NCBI GenBank assembly: GCA_016714225.1
Contig: JADJNS010000028.1
Location: forward strand, 45,300 to 109,299
Origin: Archangiaceae bacterium
GTDB taxonomy: Bacteria > Myxococcota > Myxococcia > Myxococcales > Myxococcaceae
Direction of reading: 5' to 3'
DNA length: 64,000 bases
Part shown: positions 37,976-47,172 of the stretch, one piece after another
Position numbering within the stretch: the first letter of the stretch is position 1
How the letters are laid out: every line of letters begins with the position of its first letter
Notes under the pieces: model-generated
What the model was told of the DNA's origin: nothing
The model's database searches: none
Seen by the model: the letters and a program-made list of their open reading frames with translations, nothing else
Translations under genes and position numbers: made by a program

Positions 37976-40900
37976 CTACTTCGCGGGCGCGGAGCCGATC
38001 GCCGGTGAGTAGGTGATGCCGCCGACGACTCGCACGTCGGGCACGCCGGCCGAGCGCGCGATGCCGGCGCCAACTCCGACCCCGACGCTCAGGCTCGACA
38101 GCACCTTGTAGCGCACGCCCACGCCGAGCTCTGCCCCCGCCGGCCGCGAGGCCGCCGACGTACCGACGGGCACGAAGCCGAACACCTCGGGGCCGACGAA
38201 CAGCCGCTCGGTGAAGAGCTTCGCGCCGACGCTGGCCGCAAACTGCAGCTCGTTGCCGTAGACCGTGCCGGCCAGGTTCGCGTGGCGCAGCGTGAAGCCG
38301 AGCTGCGCCGCCCAGATGAACCACGACGCGCCGCCCGCAGCCATCAGGCGCGGGGTCGCCGACACGCGGCCGTCGCCGAGCAGATCTTCCGCAGCGCCCG
38401 TCGGCAGGGTGACCAGCAGCCCGGCCGCGAGGGTGAAGGCTTCGCCGTACCGGCCGAACAGCCGCACGTCTGCGGCGACCGAGAGGTCTCCGAAGCCGTC
38501 GTGCGCCGCTGGGGCGATCTGCTGCCCGCCCAGGTAGCTCTGCTGGCCACCCTGGTACGGCACCATGGGGAGGTTGATCGACACCCGCACCCGCTCGAGC
38601 ACCACCAGGCTCGCGCCGACGTCGACCCACACCCGGTGCTCGACTGCCGCCGACCGCCGCGTGCCGTCACCGTTGTAGACCACCACCGGGTCGTGCTCGT
38701 ACCCGACCATCAGCCGGGCGCTGGGGCGCAGCTTGCCGCGGAAGTCGAGCGAGTCGAGATACGACCAGTCGCTGCCCGCCGCCGCGGGGTGAGACGTACC
38801 GGTGTTCGCCGCGCTCGCCGCGGTCTGCGCGAGCACCGGGGCCGACGCCAGCACCGCCACCACCGCGACCGCGGCTCCCCGCCGGCGACGCAGCGCGCCG
38901 AGCGCGAGCACTGCCAGCGCCGCCAGTGCCGCGACCGGGCCGCTGCCCGCCGCGCTGCAGCCGCCGCCGCCATTCACTTTGCCGGGGTCGTCGGCCGCCA
39001 CGCACTGGCCGGTCGAGGCCTGGCAGACCGGCGCCTGGGCCGGGCAGTTCTTCGCGGTGTCCTGCCTCGGGGCCGCCGCAGCGATCGAGGCCGCCGCGCT
39101 GCCCTCGGCGACGTCGGCGACACAGTCGTTGTCCGAATCGAGGTCGCGGAAGTTCGGCACGCCGTCGCCGTCGGTGTCGGCCGAGCCTTCGTCGGCGTCG
39201 GCCACGCCGTCGCCGTCCGAGTCCGAGTCGAGGCGATCAGGCACGCCGTCGCCGTCGGTGTCGGCCATGCCCTCGATGGCATCGGCGATGCCGTCGCCGT
39301 CGTCGTCGCGGTCGACCGAGTCGGAAATGCCGTCGCCGTCGGTGTCACCGTGCTCCTGCGCGTCGGGAATGCCGTCGTTGTCGCTGTCAGTGTCGAGCAG
39401 GTCGGGGGTGCCGTCGCCGTCGCTGTCGCGCGGAGGCACTGCGCCGGCCTCGAACTGATCCGACAGGCCATCGCCGTCGGTATCGGCGAGCACCGGGCTC
39501 GAGTGCATCGCGCTCTCTTCGGCGTCCGAGAGCCCGTCGCCGTCGCTGTCGCGGTCGAGGTAGTTGGGGGTGCCGTCGCCGTCGCTGTCGACGACGCGCT
39601 CGATGGCGTCGGCGAGGCCGTCACCGTCGCTGTCGCGGTCGAGGTAGTCGGGCGTGCCGTCGCCGTCGCTGTCGACGTTGCGCTCGATGGCGTCCGAGAT
39701 GGCGTCGCCGTCGGCGTCGGTGTCGAGCGCGTCGATCACCCCGTCGCCGTCGGTGTCTACCCGGCCCTCGAGCCGGTCGGAGATGCCGTCGCCATCGCTG
39801 TCGATCGAGCTGGGGTTGGTGCCCACCGTGCGCTCGTCGGCGTCGCTCACGCCGTCGCCGTCGCTGTCGGTCATGCACCGGCCCTGGGTGGGGTCGGTCG
39901 AGGCGGCGCTCAAGGTGCACAGGTCGGTGCCCGAGCACTCGACGCCGTGGGCGCGGCAGCCGGCGGTGCAGAACCGGGTGACGGCGTCGCACACGCTGCC
40001 GGCTCCGCCACAGCTCGAGTCGGTGGTGCAGCCGTGGGTACAGACCCCGCGGACCACGTCGCACGCGTTGTCGCTGGGGTCGGCGCAGTTCTCGCTCGCC
40101 GCCGCCGCCGGGCGGGCAGCGTCGTTGCGCTCGGCCGGGGCCTCGAGGCGGTCGGGGCGGCAGTCGTTGTCGCTGTCGAGGTCGAGGAAGTCGGGGGTGC
40201 CATCGCGGTCGAAGTCGCGCGGGTGCTGCGGGTCGAAGCCGGCCTCGATGGCGTCCGGCACGCCGTCGCCGTCGGAGTCGATGTCGATGGCGTTGGCGAG
40301 ACCGTCGTGATCGACGTCGTCAGAGAGCTCGACGGCGTCGGGAATGAAGTCGGCGTCGCTGTCGAGATCGCGGAAGCTGGCGATGCCGTCGTGGTCGGGG
40401 TCAGCCGCGCCTTCGACGCGATCGACGATGCCGTCGCCATCGCTGTCGGCGTCACGCAGGTCGGCCACGCCGTCGAGGTCGGTGTCGACGGGAACCGCGC
40501 CGCCGCTCTCGATCGCGTCGCTGATGCCGTCGCCGTCGCTGTCGCCGTCGCGGAAGTCGCAGATGCCGTCGTGATCGGTGTCGGCGGGAGCCGTCGTGGC
40601 CGGGAGCGCCTCCCACGCGTCGGGCACGCCGTCGGCGTCGCTGTCGAGCTCGAGGTAGTCGGCCTGGCCGTCCTGGTCCGCGTCCGACAGGGCGAGGCCG
40701 GCGCCCTTCTCGATCGCGTCGAGAATGCCGTCGCCATCGGAGTCGGTGTCGAGCCAGCTGGCCATGCCGTCGGCATCGGGGTCGCCCGAGCCCTCGACCG
40801 CGTCCGCGATGCCGTCGGCGTCCGAGTCGAGGTCGAGGAAGTTCGGGGTGCCATCGTGGTCGGCGTCGGCCGCCGTCTCGAGCGCGTCGGTCAGCGTGTC

Positions 40901-43900
40901 GCCATCGGAGTCGAGGTCGAGGAAGTTCGGGGTGCCGTCGTGGTCGGCGTCGGCCGCCGTCTCGAGCGCGTCGGTCAGCGTGTCGCCATCGGAGTCGAGG
41001 TCGCGCCAGTTGCCGGCGCCGTCGCCGTCACGGTCGGCGCCGGTCTCGACGAGATCGGGAATGCCGTCGGCGTCGGAGTCGGCGTCGAGGCGATCGGGAG
41101 TACCGTCCTCATCGGTGTCGATCGCCGCGCCGATGGCGTTCGCCTCGAGGCGGTCGGAGATGCCGTCGGCGTCGGAGTCGAGGTCGCGGTAGTCGGGGAG
41201 CCCGTCGCCGTCGCTGTCGACCGGCTGGCCCGCCAGGCCCTTCTCCATCGCGTCGCTGACGGTGTCGCCGTCGGCGTCGAGCGAGAGGTAATCGGGCACG
41301 CCGTCGCCGTCTTGGTCTGCCGGCGTCGAGCTGCTGCCATTCTCGACCGCGTCGGGAATGCCGTCGCCGTCGGAGTCGGGGTCGAGCCAGTTCGGCTGAC
41401 CGTCGTGGTCGGGGTCGCCGGCGCCCTCGACCTGGTCGGCGATGCCGTCGCCATCGGCGTCGAGGTCGAGGAAGTTCGGGACACCGTCGTGGTCGGCGTC
41501 GGCCGCGGTCTCGACCTGGTCGGCCAGCGTGTCCCCATCGGAGTCGAGATCGAGGAAGTTGGCGGCGCCGTCACCATCGGCGTCAGCGGCCGTTTCGACC
41601 TGGTCGGCGATCAGATCGCCGTCGGAGTCGAGGTCACGCCAGTTGCCGGTGCCGTCACCGTCGCGATCGATCGAGGTCTCGATGAGATCGGCGATGCCGT
41701 CGCCGTCGGAGTCGAGGTCGACGCGATCGGCCACGGTGTCGGCGTCGGTGTCGGCGATGCCCTCGGCCGCGTCGGCGATGCCGTCCTGGTCCGAGTCGAG
41801 ATCGCGGTAGTCGGGCAGCCCGTCACCGTCGGTGTTCGCCGGCACCGGGCCGGCGCCGCGCTCGACCGCGTCAGCCACGCCATCGCCGTCCGAGTCGAGC
41901 GACAGCCAATCGGGAACCCCGTCGCCATCGGTGTCGCGCGGCTGCGCCCCACCCGCCTCGATGGCGTCAGAGATGCCGTCGCCGTCGCTGTCGTGGTCGC
42001 GGTAGTCGGGCGTGCCGTCGCCATCGGTGTCGCGCGGGGCGAGCACGTTCGCGCCCACCTCGAGCGAATCGAGCATGCCATCGCCGTCGGAGTCGACCGC
42101 GAGGTAGTCGGGCGTGCCGTCGTTGTCGCTGTCGAGCGGCTGCGCGGGCTGGGGCCCCTTCTCGACGTAGTCGGGCAGGCCGTCAGCGTCCGAGTCGATG
42201 GGGCCGACGAAGCCGGCGTTCACCACCGACGCGCCGCCGCCGGTCACCGCGACGAGATTCGAGATCACCACGCCACCCGACGCGGCGGTGGTGCCCGAGC
42301 CGCCGACGACCACGGTCGAGGTCGAGGCGGCCCAGTAGTCGGGCACGGTGACGAACTTCACGCGGTAGTTGCCGACCAGCAGCGACGGAAAGGCGTACGA
42401 GCCGCTCGCGGTCGAGGTCGCGGTGATCGCCGCGCCGCTGTCGTCGAGCACCGGCTGGCCCTGGGTGTCGAGCAGCGAGACCACGGCGTTCGGCACCGCG
42501 GCGCCCTGCGCGTTATTCACCGCGCCCGCCAGACCGCCGCCGCAGACGCTGGCGCTGGTCTGGTTCGGCGCGAGCAGGTCGATGCGCGCGCCGGCGAACG
42601 CCTGCGCGCCCGAGCCCTGAACCGTAACCGTGCCGTCGGCGAACACGCTCGCGGCCGAGGTCGCCGGCAGCGGCGACGGCAGCAGCCCCACCTTGCCGGG
42701 GCACGCGGCGTTGGCGACGCCCGACCAGCACACCTCGGGCGACTGGCCGACGATGCGAAAGCGGCCGGTCGAGGCGCTGAAATCGGTGAGGTTGGTGTAC
42801 TTCACCTCGAAGACCGGGCTCTGCCCGGTGTCGGAGACCGAGAGGCCGGCGAGGCTGAGCGGCTGGTTGCCGTTGAGCAGCAGGTTGCTCCACCCGGGCA
42901 CCGCGACGCCGGTCGAGCTCTTCACGGTGAGGCGCGCGGTGGCGTAGCCCGACGGCGGCGGGTTGGTGAGGGTGAACGAGTCCCACGTGCCGACGCGTGC
43001 GTTCAGATCGCAGGCGAGGCGCGGCACCGAGAGCGACGGCTTGAAGTAGTAGGTGCTCGGCGGGCTGGGGCAGCCCGAGAGCCCGGTGGTGACGTCCCAG
43101 ATGCGAATGATGCCGTCGTCACCGTTCGACCAGACGCAGTTGTCGTTGGTCGGGTCGATGGTGGGCGAGTAGAGCGACGGCACGCCGTGCGGCCAGCCGG
43201 GGCACACCGCTCCGGTGGCGATGTCGAAGCAGGTCAGCACGCGAAAGCCGGTCGACCAGAAGACGCGGCTGGCGCTGACCGTCGACTTGTTGAAGATCGG
43301 GTCCCAGCCGCCGGTGCCGTTGACGGCGATGTAGCTGGTGAACGATGCCGGCAGGGTGGTCGCGCCGCCGCTCAGCGACCAGCAGTCGGACTCGACGCAG
43401 ACGTCGTTGATGCTGCCGTCGGCGCTGGGCACCGCCATCAGCGGCAGGCGGCGCGTGGTCGACCTGGGCCAGCTGGTGCCGGCGCACGCGCCCTTGGTTG
43501 CGGGGTCGAAGCACCGCACGACGTTGTTTCCGAGCGTGAAGACCCTGCCCCCAGCGGTGATGATCGAGCTGTTGGCGATGTCGGTGCTGGTGTAGCCGGC
43601 GTACGGCTGACTGGCGCAGGGCGCGCCGGCGCCGCCGTTCGCGGCGAGATCGAGGCACATCAGGCTGCCGTGGACCAGGTCGAGGCCGTAGAGCTCGGTT
43701 CCCACCGCGACGGCGCCGGTGACGTTGTTGTAGGCGGCCGACATGCCGGTCGCCATGGTGACGAAGCGCGGGTTGCAGTACTGGGGGAGCGCGCCCGAGA
43801 CGTCGACGCACTCGAAGCCACCCTGCCCCGAGTTGTTCACGGTCGCGTGCCAGATGTGGTTCGTCGCCGGGTCGTAGTAGCCGGTCGAGCGGTAGTCGGT

Positions 43901-44530
43901 GTGGTACAGCGCGAAGGGGAAGCCGGGGCACGCCGCGCTGGTCGAGACGATGCGGCACATGATGGTGGCCGGCCCGTCGTGGTGGTGAATGTTGTAGACC
44001 TTCGAGCGATCGGGGCTGAAGAAGACGTCCCAACCGTCGCCGGCCGAGCCGCCCGAGAAGCTCGGCGCCGCGGGCGGAGGCGCCGCATTCGAGATTCCCA
44101 CCACGTTCTGGTTGCCGTTGGTGACGCCGTCGGCCTGGTAGCTGCCACTGGCGACGATGCGCCGCACGGTGCTCCAGGCAGCGGGGGTGCTCGGCGCGGC
44201 GGCGAGCGCGGTGCCGCCCGCGTAGTAGGTCGCGCTCCAGCCTTCGGGGAGCGTCGGCGCGGCCTGCATCTGGAAGTGCGAGTCGAACGAGACGTCGATC
44301 TGCTGGGTGACCGCGGCGGGGTCGACGACCACCGGCGCCTTGGCCTTGAACACGACGGTGTCACCGCCGTCTGGTGCGAGCGACGACGAAGAGAGCTGCA
44401 TGGCTCCCGCGTCGGAGCTGCCGAGCGCGAGGCTCGACGACGAGACCGGGTTGGGCTGCGACTTCGGTTCCCGGCTGCACGCCGCGAGCGCGGCAGCAGC
44501 GAAAAGCGCGGGGATCAGTAGGCGGTTCAT
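37976..44530 (-). CDS. Giant TSP3-repeat lipoprotein with internal MYXO-CTERM-like segment and C-terminal beta-barrel-like domain
   Basis: The 2184-residue precursor begins with a lipoprotein signal (lipobox ALAAC, Cys18). Residues ~30-590 look like a beta-propeller/PQQ-type region with paired cysteines. An Ig/carboxypeptidase-regulatory-like domain and SdrD-B-like segment follow (~610-780). Next comes a long array of thrombospondin type 3 calcium-binding repeats (D-x-D-x-D-G pattern, ~785-1850), interrupted near 1480 by a Cys-rich module. A Gly-Cys-Ser, hydrophobic stretch and RRRR cluster at 38879-38973 match a MYXO-CTERM sorting signal. Instead of stopping, the frame continues for about 300 residues through a second signal-like stretch (VAVVAVLASAPVLAQ) into an outer-membrane-barrel-like domain ending SPAIGSAPAK. 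No stop or shift separates the two parts. Confidence 0.8.
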   Translation of the reverse strand: MNRLLIPALFAAAALAACSREPKSQPNPVSSSSLALGSSDAGAMQLSSSSLAPDGGDTVVFKAKAPVVVDPAAVTQQIDVSFDSHFQMQAAPTLPEGWSATYYAGGTALAAAPSTPAAWSTVRRIVASGSYQADGVTNGNQNVVGISNAAPPPAAPSFSGGSAGDGWDVFFSPDRSKVYNIHHHDGPATIMCRIVSTSAACPGFPFALYHTDYRSTGYYDPATNHIWHATVNNSGQGGFECVDVSGALPQYCNPRFVTMATGMSAAYNNVTGAVAVGTELYGLDLVHGSLMCLDLAANGGAGAPCASQPYAGYTSTDIANSSIITAGGRVFTLGNNVVRCFDPATKGACAGTSWPRSTTRRLPLMAVPSADGSINDVCVESDCWSLSGGATTLPASFTSYIAVNGTGGWDPIFNKSTVSASRVFWSTGFRVLTCFDIATGAVCPGWPHGVPSLYSPTIDPTNDNCVWSNGDDGIIRIWDVTTGLSGCPSPPSTYYFKPSLSVPRLACDLNARVGTWDSFTLTNPPPSGYATARLTVKSSTGVAVPGWSNLLLNGNQPLSLAGLSVSDTGQSPVFEVKYTNLTDFSASTGRFRIVGQSPEVCWSGVANAACPGKVGLLPSPLPATSAASVFADGTVTVQGSGAQAFAGARIDLLAPNQTSASVCGGGLAGAVNNAQGAAVPNAVVSLLDTQGQPVLDDSGAAITATSTASGSYAFPSLLVGNYRVKFVTVPDYWAASTSTVVVGGSGTTAASGGVVISNLVAVTGGGASVVNAGFVGPIDSDADGLPDYVEKGPQPAQPLDSDNDGTPDYLAVDSDGDGMLDSLEVGANVLAPRDTDGDGTPDYRDHDSDGDGISDAIEAGGAQPRDTDGDGVPDWLSLDSDGDGVADAVERGAGPVPANTDGDGLPDYRDLDSDQDGIADAAEGIADTDADTVADRVDLDSDGDGIADLIETSIDRDGDGTGNWRDLDSDGDLIADQVETAADADGDGAANFLDLDSDGDTLADQVETAADADHDGVPNFLDLDADGDGIADQVEGAGDPDHDGQPNWLDPDSDGDGIPDAVENGSSSTPADQDGDGVPDYLSLDADGDTVSDAMEKGLAGQPVDSDGDGLPDYRDLDSDADGISDRLEANAIGAAIDTDEDGTPDRLDADSDADGIPDLVETGADRDGDGAGNWRDLDSDGDTLTDALETAADADHDGTPNFLDLDSDGDTLTDALETAADADHDGTPNFLDLDSDADGIADAVEGSGDPDADGMASWLDTDSDGDGILDAIEKGAGLALSDADQDGQADYLELDSDADGVPDAWEALPATTAPADTDHDGICDFRDGDSDGDGISDAIESGGAVPVDTDLDGVADLRDADSDGDGIVDRVEGAADPDHDGIASFRDLDSDADFIPDAVELSDDVDHDGLANAIDIDSDGDGVPDAIEAGFDPQHPRDFDRDGTPDFLDLDSDNDCRPDRLEAPAERNDAARPAAAASENCADPSDNACDVVRGVCTHGCTTDSSCGGAGSVCDAVTRFCTAGCRAHGVECSGTDLCTLSAASTDPTQGRCMTDSDGDGVSDADERTVGTNPSSIDSDGDGISDRLEGRVDTDGDGVIDALDTDADGDAISDAIERNVDSDGDGTPDYLDRDSDGDGLADAIERVVDSDGDGTPNYLDRDSDGDGLSDAEESAMHSSPVLADTDGDGLSDQFEAGAVPPRDSDGDGTPDLLDTDSDNDGIPDAQEHGDTDGDGISDSVDRDDDGDGIADAIEGMADTDGDGVPDRLDSDSDGDGVADADEGSADTDGDGVPNFRDLDSDNDCVADVAEGSAAASIAAAAPRQDTAKNCPAQAPVCQASTGQCVAADDPGKVNGGGGCSAAGSGPVAALAALAVLALGALRRRRGAAVAVVAVLASAPVLAQTAASAANTGTSHPAAAGSDWSYLDSLDFRGKLRPSARLMVGYEHDPVVVYNGDGTRRSAAVEHRVWVDVGASLVVLERVRVSINLPMVPYQGGQQSYLGGQQIAPAAHDGFGDLSVAADVRLFGRYGEAFTLAAGLLVTLPTGAAEDLLGDGRVSATPRLMAAGGASWFIWAAQLGFTLRHANLAGTVYGNELQFAASVGAKLFTERLFVGPEVFGFVPVGTSAASRPAGAELGVGVRYKVLSSLSVGVGVGAGIARSAGVPDVRVVGGITYSPAIGSAPAK
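38985..42190 (-). repeat. Coding array of TSP3 (DxDxDG) repeats
   Basis: About 3.2 kb of short imperfect repeats (plus-strand core GCCGTCGCCGTC) encode calcium-binding DSDGDGxxD units. The extreme codon regularity also opens a 2079-codon antisense frame, which is a by-product of the repeat. Confidence 0.85.
40831..40998 (-). repeat. 84-bp tandem duplication within the TSP3 array
   Basis: Units 40831-40914 and 40915-40998 are identical except for one base (A at 40853, G at 40937). They encode the same 28 residues twice (LDSDGDTLTDALETAADADH.., ending NFLD), which points to recent unequal exchange or slippage in the array. Confidence 0.9.
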
Positions 44531-44789
44531 GGATTCTCCGGTTGCGCGTCGGAAGAAAAGCGGTTCGCACCGGCAGTGCAGACCCCACGCCAGCGCCGAG
44601 CGCGCGCCTGCGCGGCCCCCACCCGGGTGGCGTGAGACCGGCTCAGGCGCAAACGTGCGGGTGACGCGCGACCTGACCCGTCACGATTGACTCTCGTGCC
44701 GCACGCAACGTCTCTTTTTCGGCACCCGGGGGGGTGGGCGCGACCCCGGGTGCTGGGCCCTCTTCGGGTGACCCGCGGCGAGACAACGG

Positions 44790-45815
44790 GTGCCTTGTGT
44801 GGCATCTGAGTCGGCACCTTCGTCGGGGACCTCGGCCATCTGCTCGCACCGCTATGCAACCGCCCTGGCGGCGTCACTGTGCGTCGCGGCGCTGGCCTGG
44901 GCCGACAACGCCACCGTGCGCATGGAGTATCAGCGCGGCGGCGGCGCCGAGGCCTGCCCCGACGAGCAGTCGCTCAGAGATCGGGTCACCGCTCGGCTGG
45001 GGTACGACCCGTTTCGAGCGGCGGCGCCGCTGCACCTGCGCCTGTCGATCGCCAGAGCGGCGGCGGCCGGTCTGGTGGGGCGCCTCGAGGTGCTGGGGGC
45101 TGCCGGAGAGACGCTGCGGCAGCGCGAGATCTCGAGCGAGAAGACCGACTGCGTGGAGATCGCCGAGGCCCTCACGCTCGCGACCAGCCTGGCCATCGAC
45201 CCGTTCTCGGTGAACCGGCCCAGGCCCGCCGAGCCCGAGCGGGTGGCGCCCTCCCCGCCCCAGCCGGCTCCGGTGGCGCCCGCTTTGGCGCCGGTACCGC
45301 CGCCAGCGCCGGTGGAAGATCGGCACCTGGCGCTCACGCCCGAGGTGTCGGTCGGCGTTGGCCTCGCGTTCGGTCTCGAGCCGCAGGTGAGCGTGGGGTT
45401 CCTGGCCGGTGCGAGACTGAAGATCAGCCGGTTCTCCATCGGGCTCGAGGGTCGGCTCGGCCTGCCCAGCCAGGTGACGTTTCAGGCGGCGTCGGTGAGC
45501 AGCTCGCTGCTGTTCGCGTCGGTGCTGCCGTGCTTCCACCTCGGCCCGCTGGCAGGGTGCGCGCTGCTGTCGGGGGGAGCGCTGCGGGTGAGCAGCCGCG
45601 GGCTGGAGAACGCCGAGCCCAAGACCACTCCCTTTCTGGCAGCAGGGGCGCGGCTCGAGCTGAGCCTGCCGGTCGAGTCGCGCTTCTTCGGCCGGCTCAC
45701 GGCAGATCTGTTGGGCCCGCTGATTCGCACCAGCTTCGTGGTGGACGGGCAGATCAAGTGGAGCTCGCCCCCGGTGGGCGGTGCGGTGGCGCTGGTGGGA
45801 GGCGTTCGCTTTTGA
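44790..45815 (+). CDS. Secreted or outer-membrane protein of unknown function
   Basis: A protein of up to 341 residues. From GTG 44790 the signal peptide core (ATALAASLCVAALAWA) begins only at about residue 23, so the true start may be a later codon or the frame may be slightly off at the 5' end. The mature protein has a small N-terminal domain with two Cys (EACPDE, TDCVEI), a Pro-rich hinge (150-175), then a C-terminal half of alternating polar/apolar strands ending in Phe (GGVRF). That ending is typical of outer-membrane barrel proteins. It ends about 30 bp before the sigma factor and probably forms an operon with it. Confidence 0.65.
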   Translation: MPCVASESAPSSGTSAICSHRYATALAASLCVAALAWADNATVRMEYQRGGGAEACPDEQSLRDRVTARLGYDPFRAAAPLHLRLSIARAAAAGLVGRLEVLGAAGETLRQREISSEKTDCVEIAEALTLATSLAIDPFSVNRPRPAEPERVAPSPPQPAPVAPALAPVPPPAPVEDRHLALTPEVSVGVGLAFGLEPQVSVGFLAGARLKISRFSIGLEGRLGLPSQVTFQAASVSSSLLFASVLPCFHLGPLAGCALLSGGALRVSSRGLENAEPKTTPFLAAGARLELSLPVESRFFGRLTADLLGPLIRTSFVVDGQIKWSSPPVGGAVALVGGVRF

Positions 45816-45847
45816 CGGATTCGGCCGCCTCGTCGCAAGTGACACCC

Positions 45848-46378
45848 ATGGAGCCGCCGCGCCCGGCGACCGCGGGTTTTCACGACATCTACCGCAGCGA
45901 GGTTCAATACGTGGCCAACGTGGTGCGCCGTCTGGGTGTCTCGCCTGCGCACATCGAAGACCTCACCCACGACGTGTTCCTCGCCGCGTACAAGCGGCAA
46001 GACACCTACGACCCGCAGCGGCCGATTCGGCCCTGGCTGTTCGGCTTCGCGGTGAAGCGGGTCTCGGCGTTCAGAGAGCGGGCGCACCTCAAGCGCGAGG
46101 TGGCGCACGACGAGGTGCCCGACGCGGCCGACCTCGCGCCGACGCCCGACGAGCAGGTCGCCTCTCGCCAGTCGCGCGACCTGGTGCTGCAGGCGCTCGA
46201 GGCGCTCGACACCGACAAGCGGGCGGTCTTCATCCTCCACGAGATCGACGGGTACGCGGTGCCCGAGGTGGCCGACGCGCTCGGAGTGCCGTTGAACACC
46301 GCCTACTCGCGGCTGAGGCGCGGCAGAGAGATGTTCGAAGCAGAAGTGCGCAGGCTTCAGAAGGCGGGTGACGCATGA
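45848..46378 (+). CDS. ECF-type RNA polymerase sigma factor
   Basis: The 176-residue protein has sigma region 2 (DIYRSEVQYVANVVRRLG..EDLTHDVFLAAY, about 13-65) and region 4 (LEALDTDKRAVFILHEIDGYAVPEVADALG.., 115-165) without region 3, the ECF layout. ATG 45848 was chosen; a TTG at 45812 overlapping the preceding stop is an alternative that would add 12 residues. Its last four bases overlap the start of the next gene (ATGA), the usual arrangement of a sigma factor with its membrane regulator. Confidence 0.9.
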   Translation: MEPPRPATAGFHDIYRSEVQYVANVVRRLGVSPAHIEDLTHDVFLAAYKRQDTYDPQRPIRPWLFGFAVKRVSAFRERAHLKREVAHDEVPDAADLAPTPDEQVASRQSRDLVLQALEALDTDKRAVFILHEIDGYAVPEVADALGVPLNTAYSRLRRGREMFEAEVRRLQKAGDA

Positions 46379-47088
46379 ACGAGCACGACCTGGGGCCGCT
46401 CCCCTCGGACATTCAGCAGCTGCTCGCCACAGAAGCGAAGCGGACGACGTTGTCTGCCGCCGCGGTGGCGCGCGTCACCCAGCGCATCGACGAGAGCGTG
46501 GCCTGGGCGGCGGCGAGCGCTGCTGCGCCCAGCGCGTCGCCCTCACCTGCGGCGGCCGCGCCCGCCGGCAAGCTCGCGGCGGTGAAGCTGCTCTCGATGT
46601 TCGCCGCCGGAGCGATCGCGGGCGGCGCGGTCGACCACCTGGTCTTCCGCGGCCCGCCGCAGGTCGAGGCCCTGCCGGCCGTGGTCGTCGCCCCGCCGGT
46701 TGCGCAGCCAGAGCCCGAGCCCGCGCCGGCAGCCGAGGTGGCTCTTGCGCCGCCGCCGGCCGAGCCGAAGCGGCCGGTGGTGAAGCCAACGGTCAAGGCG
46801 GCCACCGCGGCCGAGCGCGATCGGCTGCTCGCGCAAGAGCGCGCGCTGCTCGAGCTCGCGCGCACCGCGCTGAGCCGGGGAAAGCTCGACGACGCCAGGC
46901 GGGCGCTCACCGAGCACCAGACCGCGTTTTCGAACGGCACCCTGGTCGAAGAGCGTGAGGCGCTGGCGATTCAGGCGCTGTGGTTGGAGGGGAAGCCCGA
47001 CCAGGCGCGCGAGCGGGCGGCGCAGTTTCGCGCCCGATTTCCCAACAGCGTGCTGTCGCCGGGCCTCGAGCCGGCACTGTCACCGTAG
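46375..47088 (+). CDS. Putative membrane anti-sigma regulator
   Basis: The 237-residue protein has a short cytosolic N-terminus (1-65), one transmembrane segment (about 66-86, VKLLSMFAAGAIAGGAVDHLV), a Pro/Ala/Glu-rich periplasmic linker and a C-terminal helical domain of TPR-like character (AERDRLLAQERALLELARTAL). Position, four-base overlap with the sigma gene and single-pass topology suggest an anti-sigma function. The cytosolic part lacks an obvious zinc-binding HxxxCxxC motif, so it would be an atypical member. Confidence 0.7.
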   Translation: MNEHDLGPLPSDIQQLLATEAKRTTLSAAAVARVTQRIDESVAWAAASAAAPSASPSPAAAAPAGKLAAVKLLSMFAAGAIAGGAVDHLVFRGPPQVEALPAVVVAPPVAQPEPEPAPAAEVALAPPPAEPKRPVVKPTVKAATAAERDRLLAQERALLELARTALSRGKLDDARRALTEHQTAFSNGTLVEEREALAIQALWLEGKPDQARERAAQFRARFPNSVLSPGLEPALSP

Positions 47089-47090
47089 AA

Positions 47091-47125
47091 GTTCTGCGCA
47101 CGGCGGACGGATTTGAGGGTCTGGG
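47091..47125 (+). promoter_or_regulatory. 35-bp conserved box, copy 1
   Basis: The stretch starts GTTCTGCGC and contains GGACGGAT. It matches the stretch at 48541-48575 without gaps at 27 of 35 positions. It lies just after the membrane-regulator stop and 82 bp before the kelch lipoprotein start. A promoter for the nearby ECF sigma factor is one explanation. Confidence 0.5.
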
Positions 47126-47172
47126 CAGAACCTGGGCATGTCATGCCCACCGGGCTCACCCAGAGGTTCACG

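Noticed and set aside
38985..42190. Short regular repeats that could suggest a CRISPR array
   Set aside because: The repeats are imperfect, in frame, of varying spacing and encode DxDxDG calcium-binding units.
38282..44521. A 2079-codon open frame on the plus strand
   Set aside because: It is antisense to the TSP3 lipoprotein and has only Val/Gly/Ala/Arg-rich repetitive sequence. It comes from the regular GAC/TCG codons of the repeat array, and the minus strand has a signal peptide and real domains.
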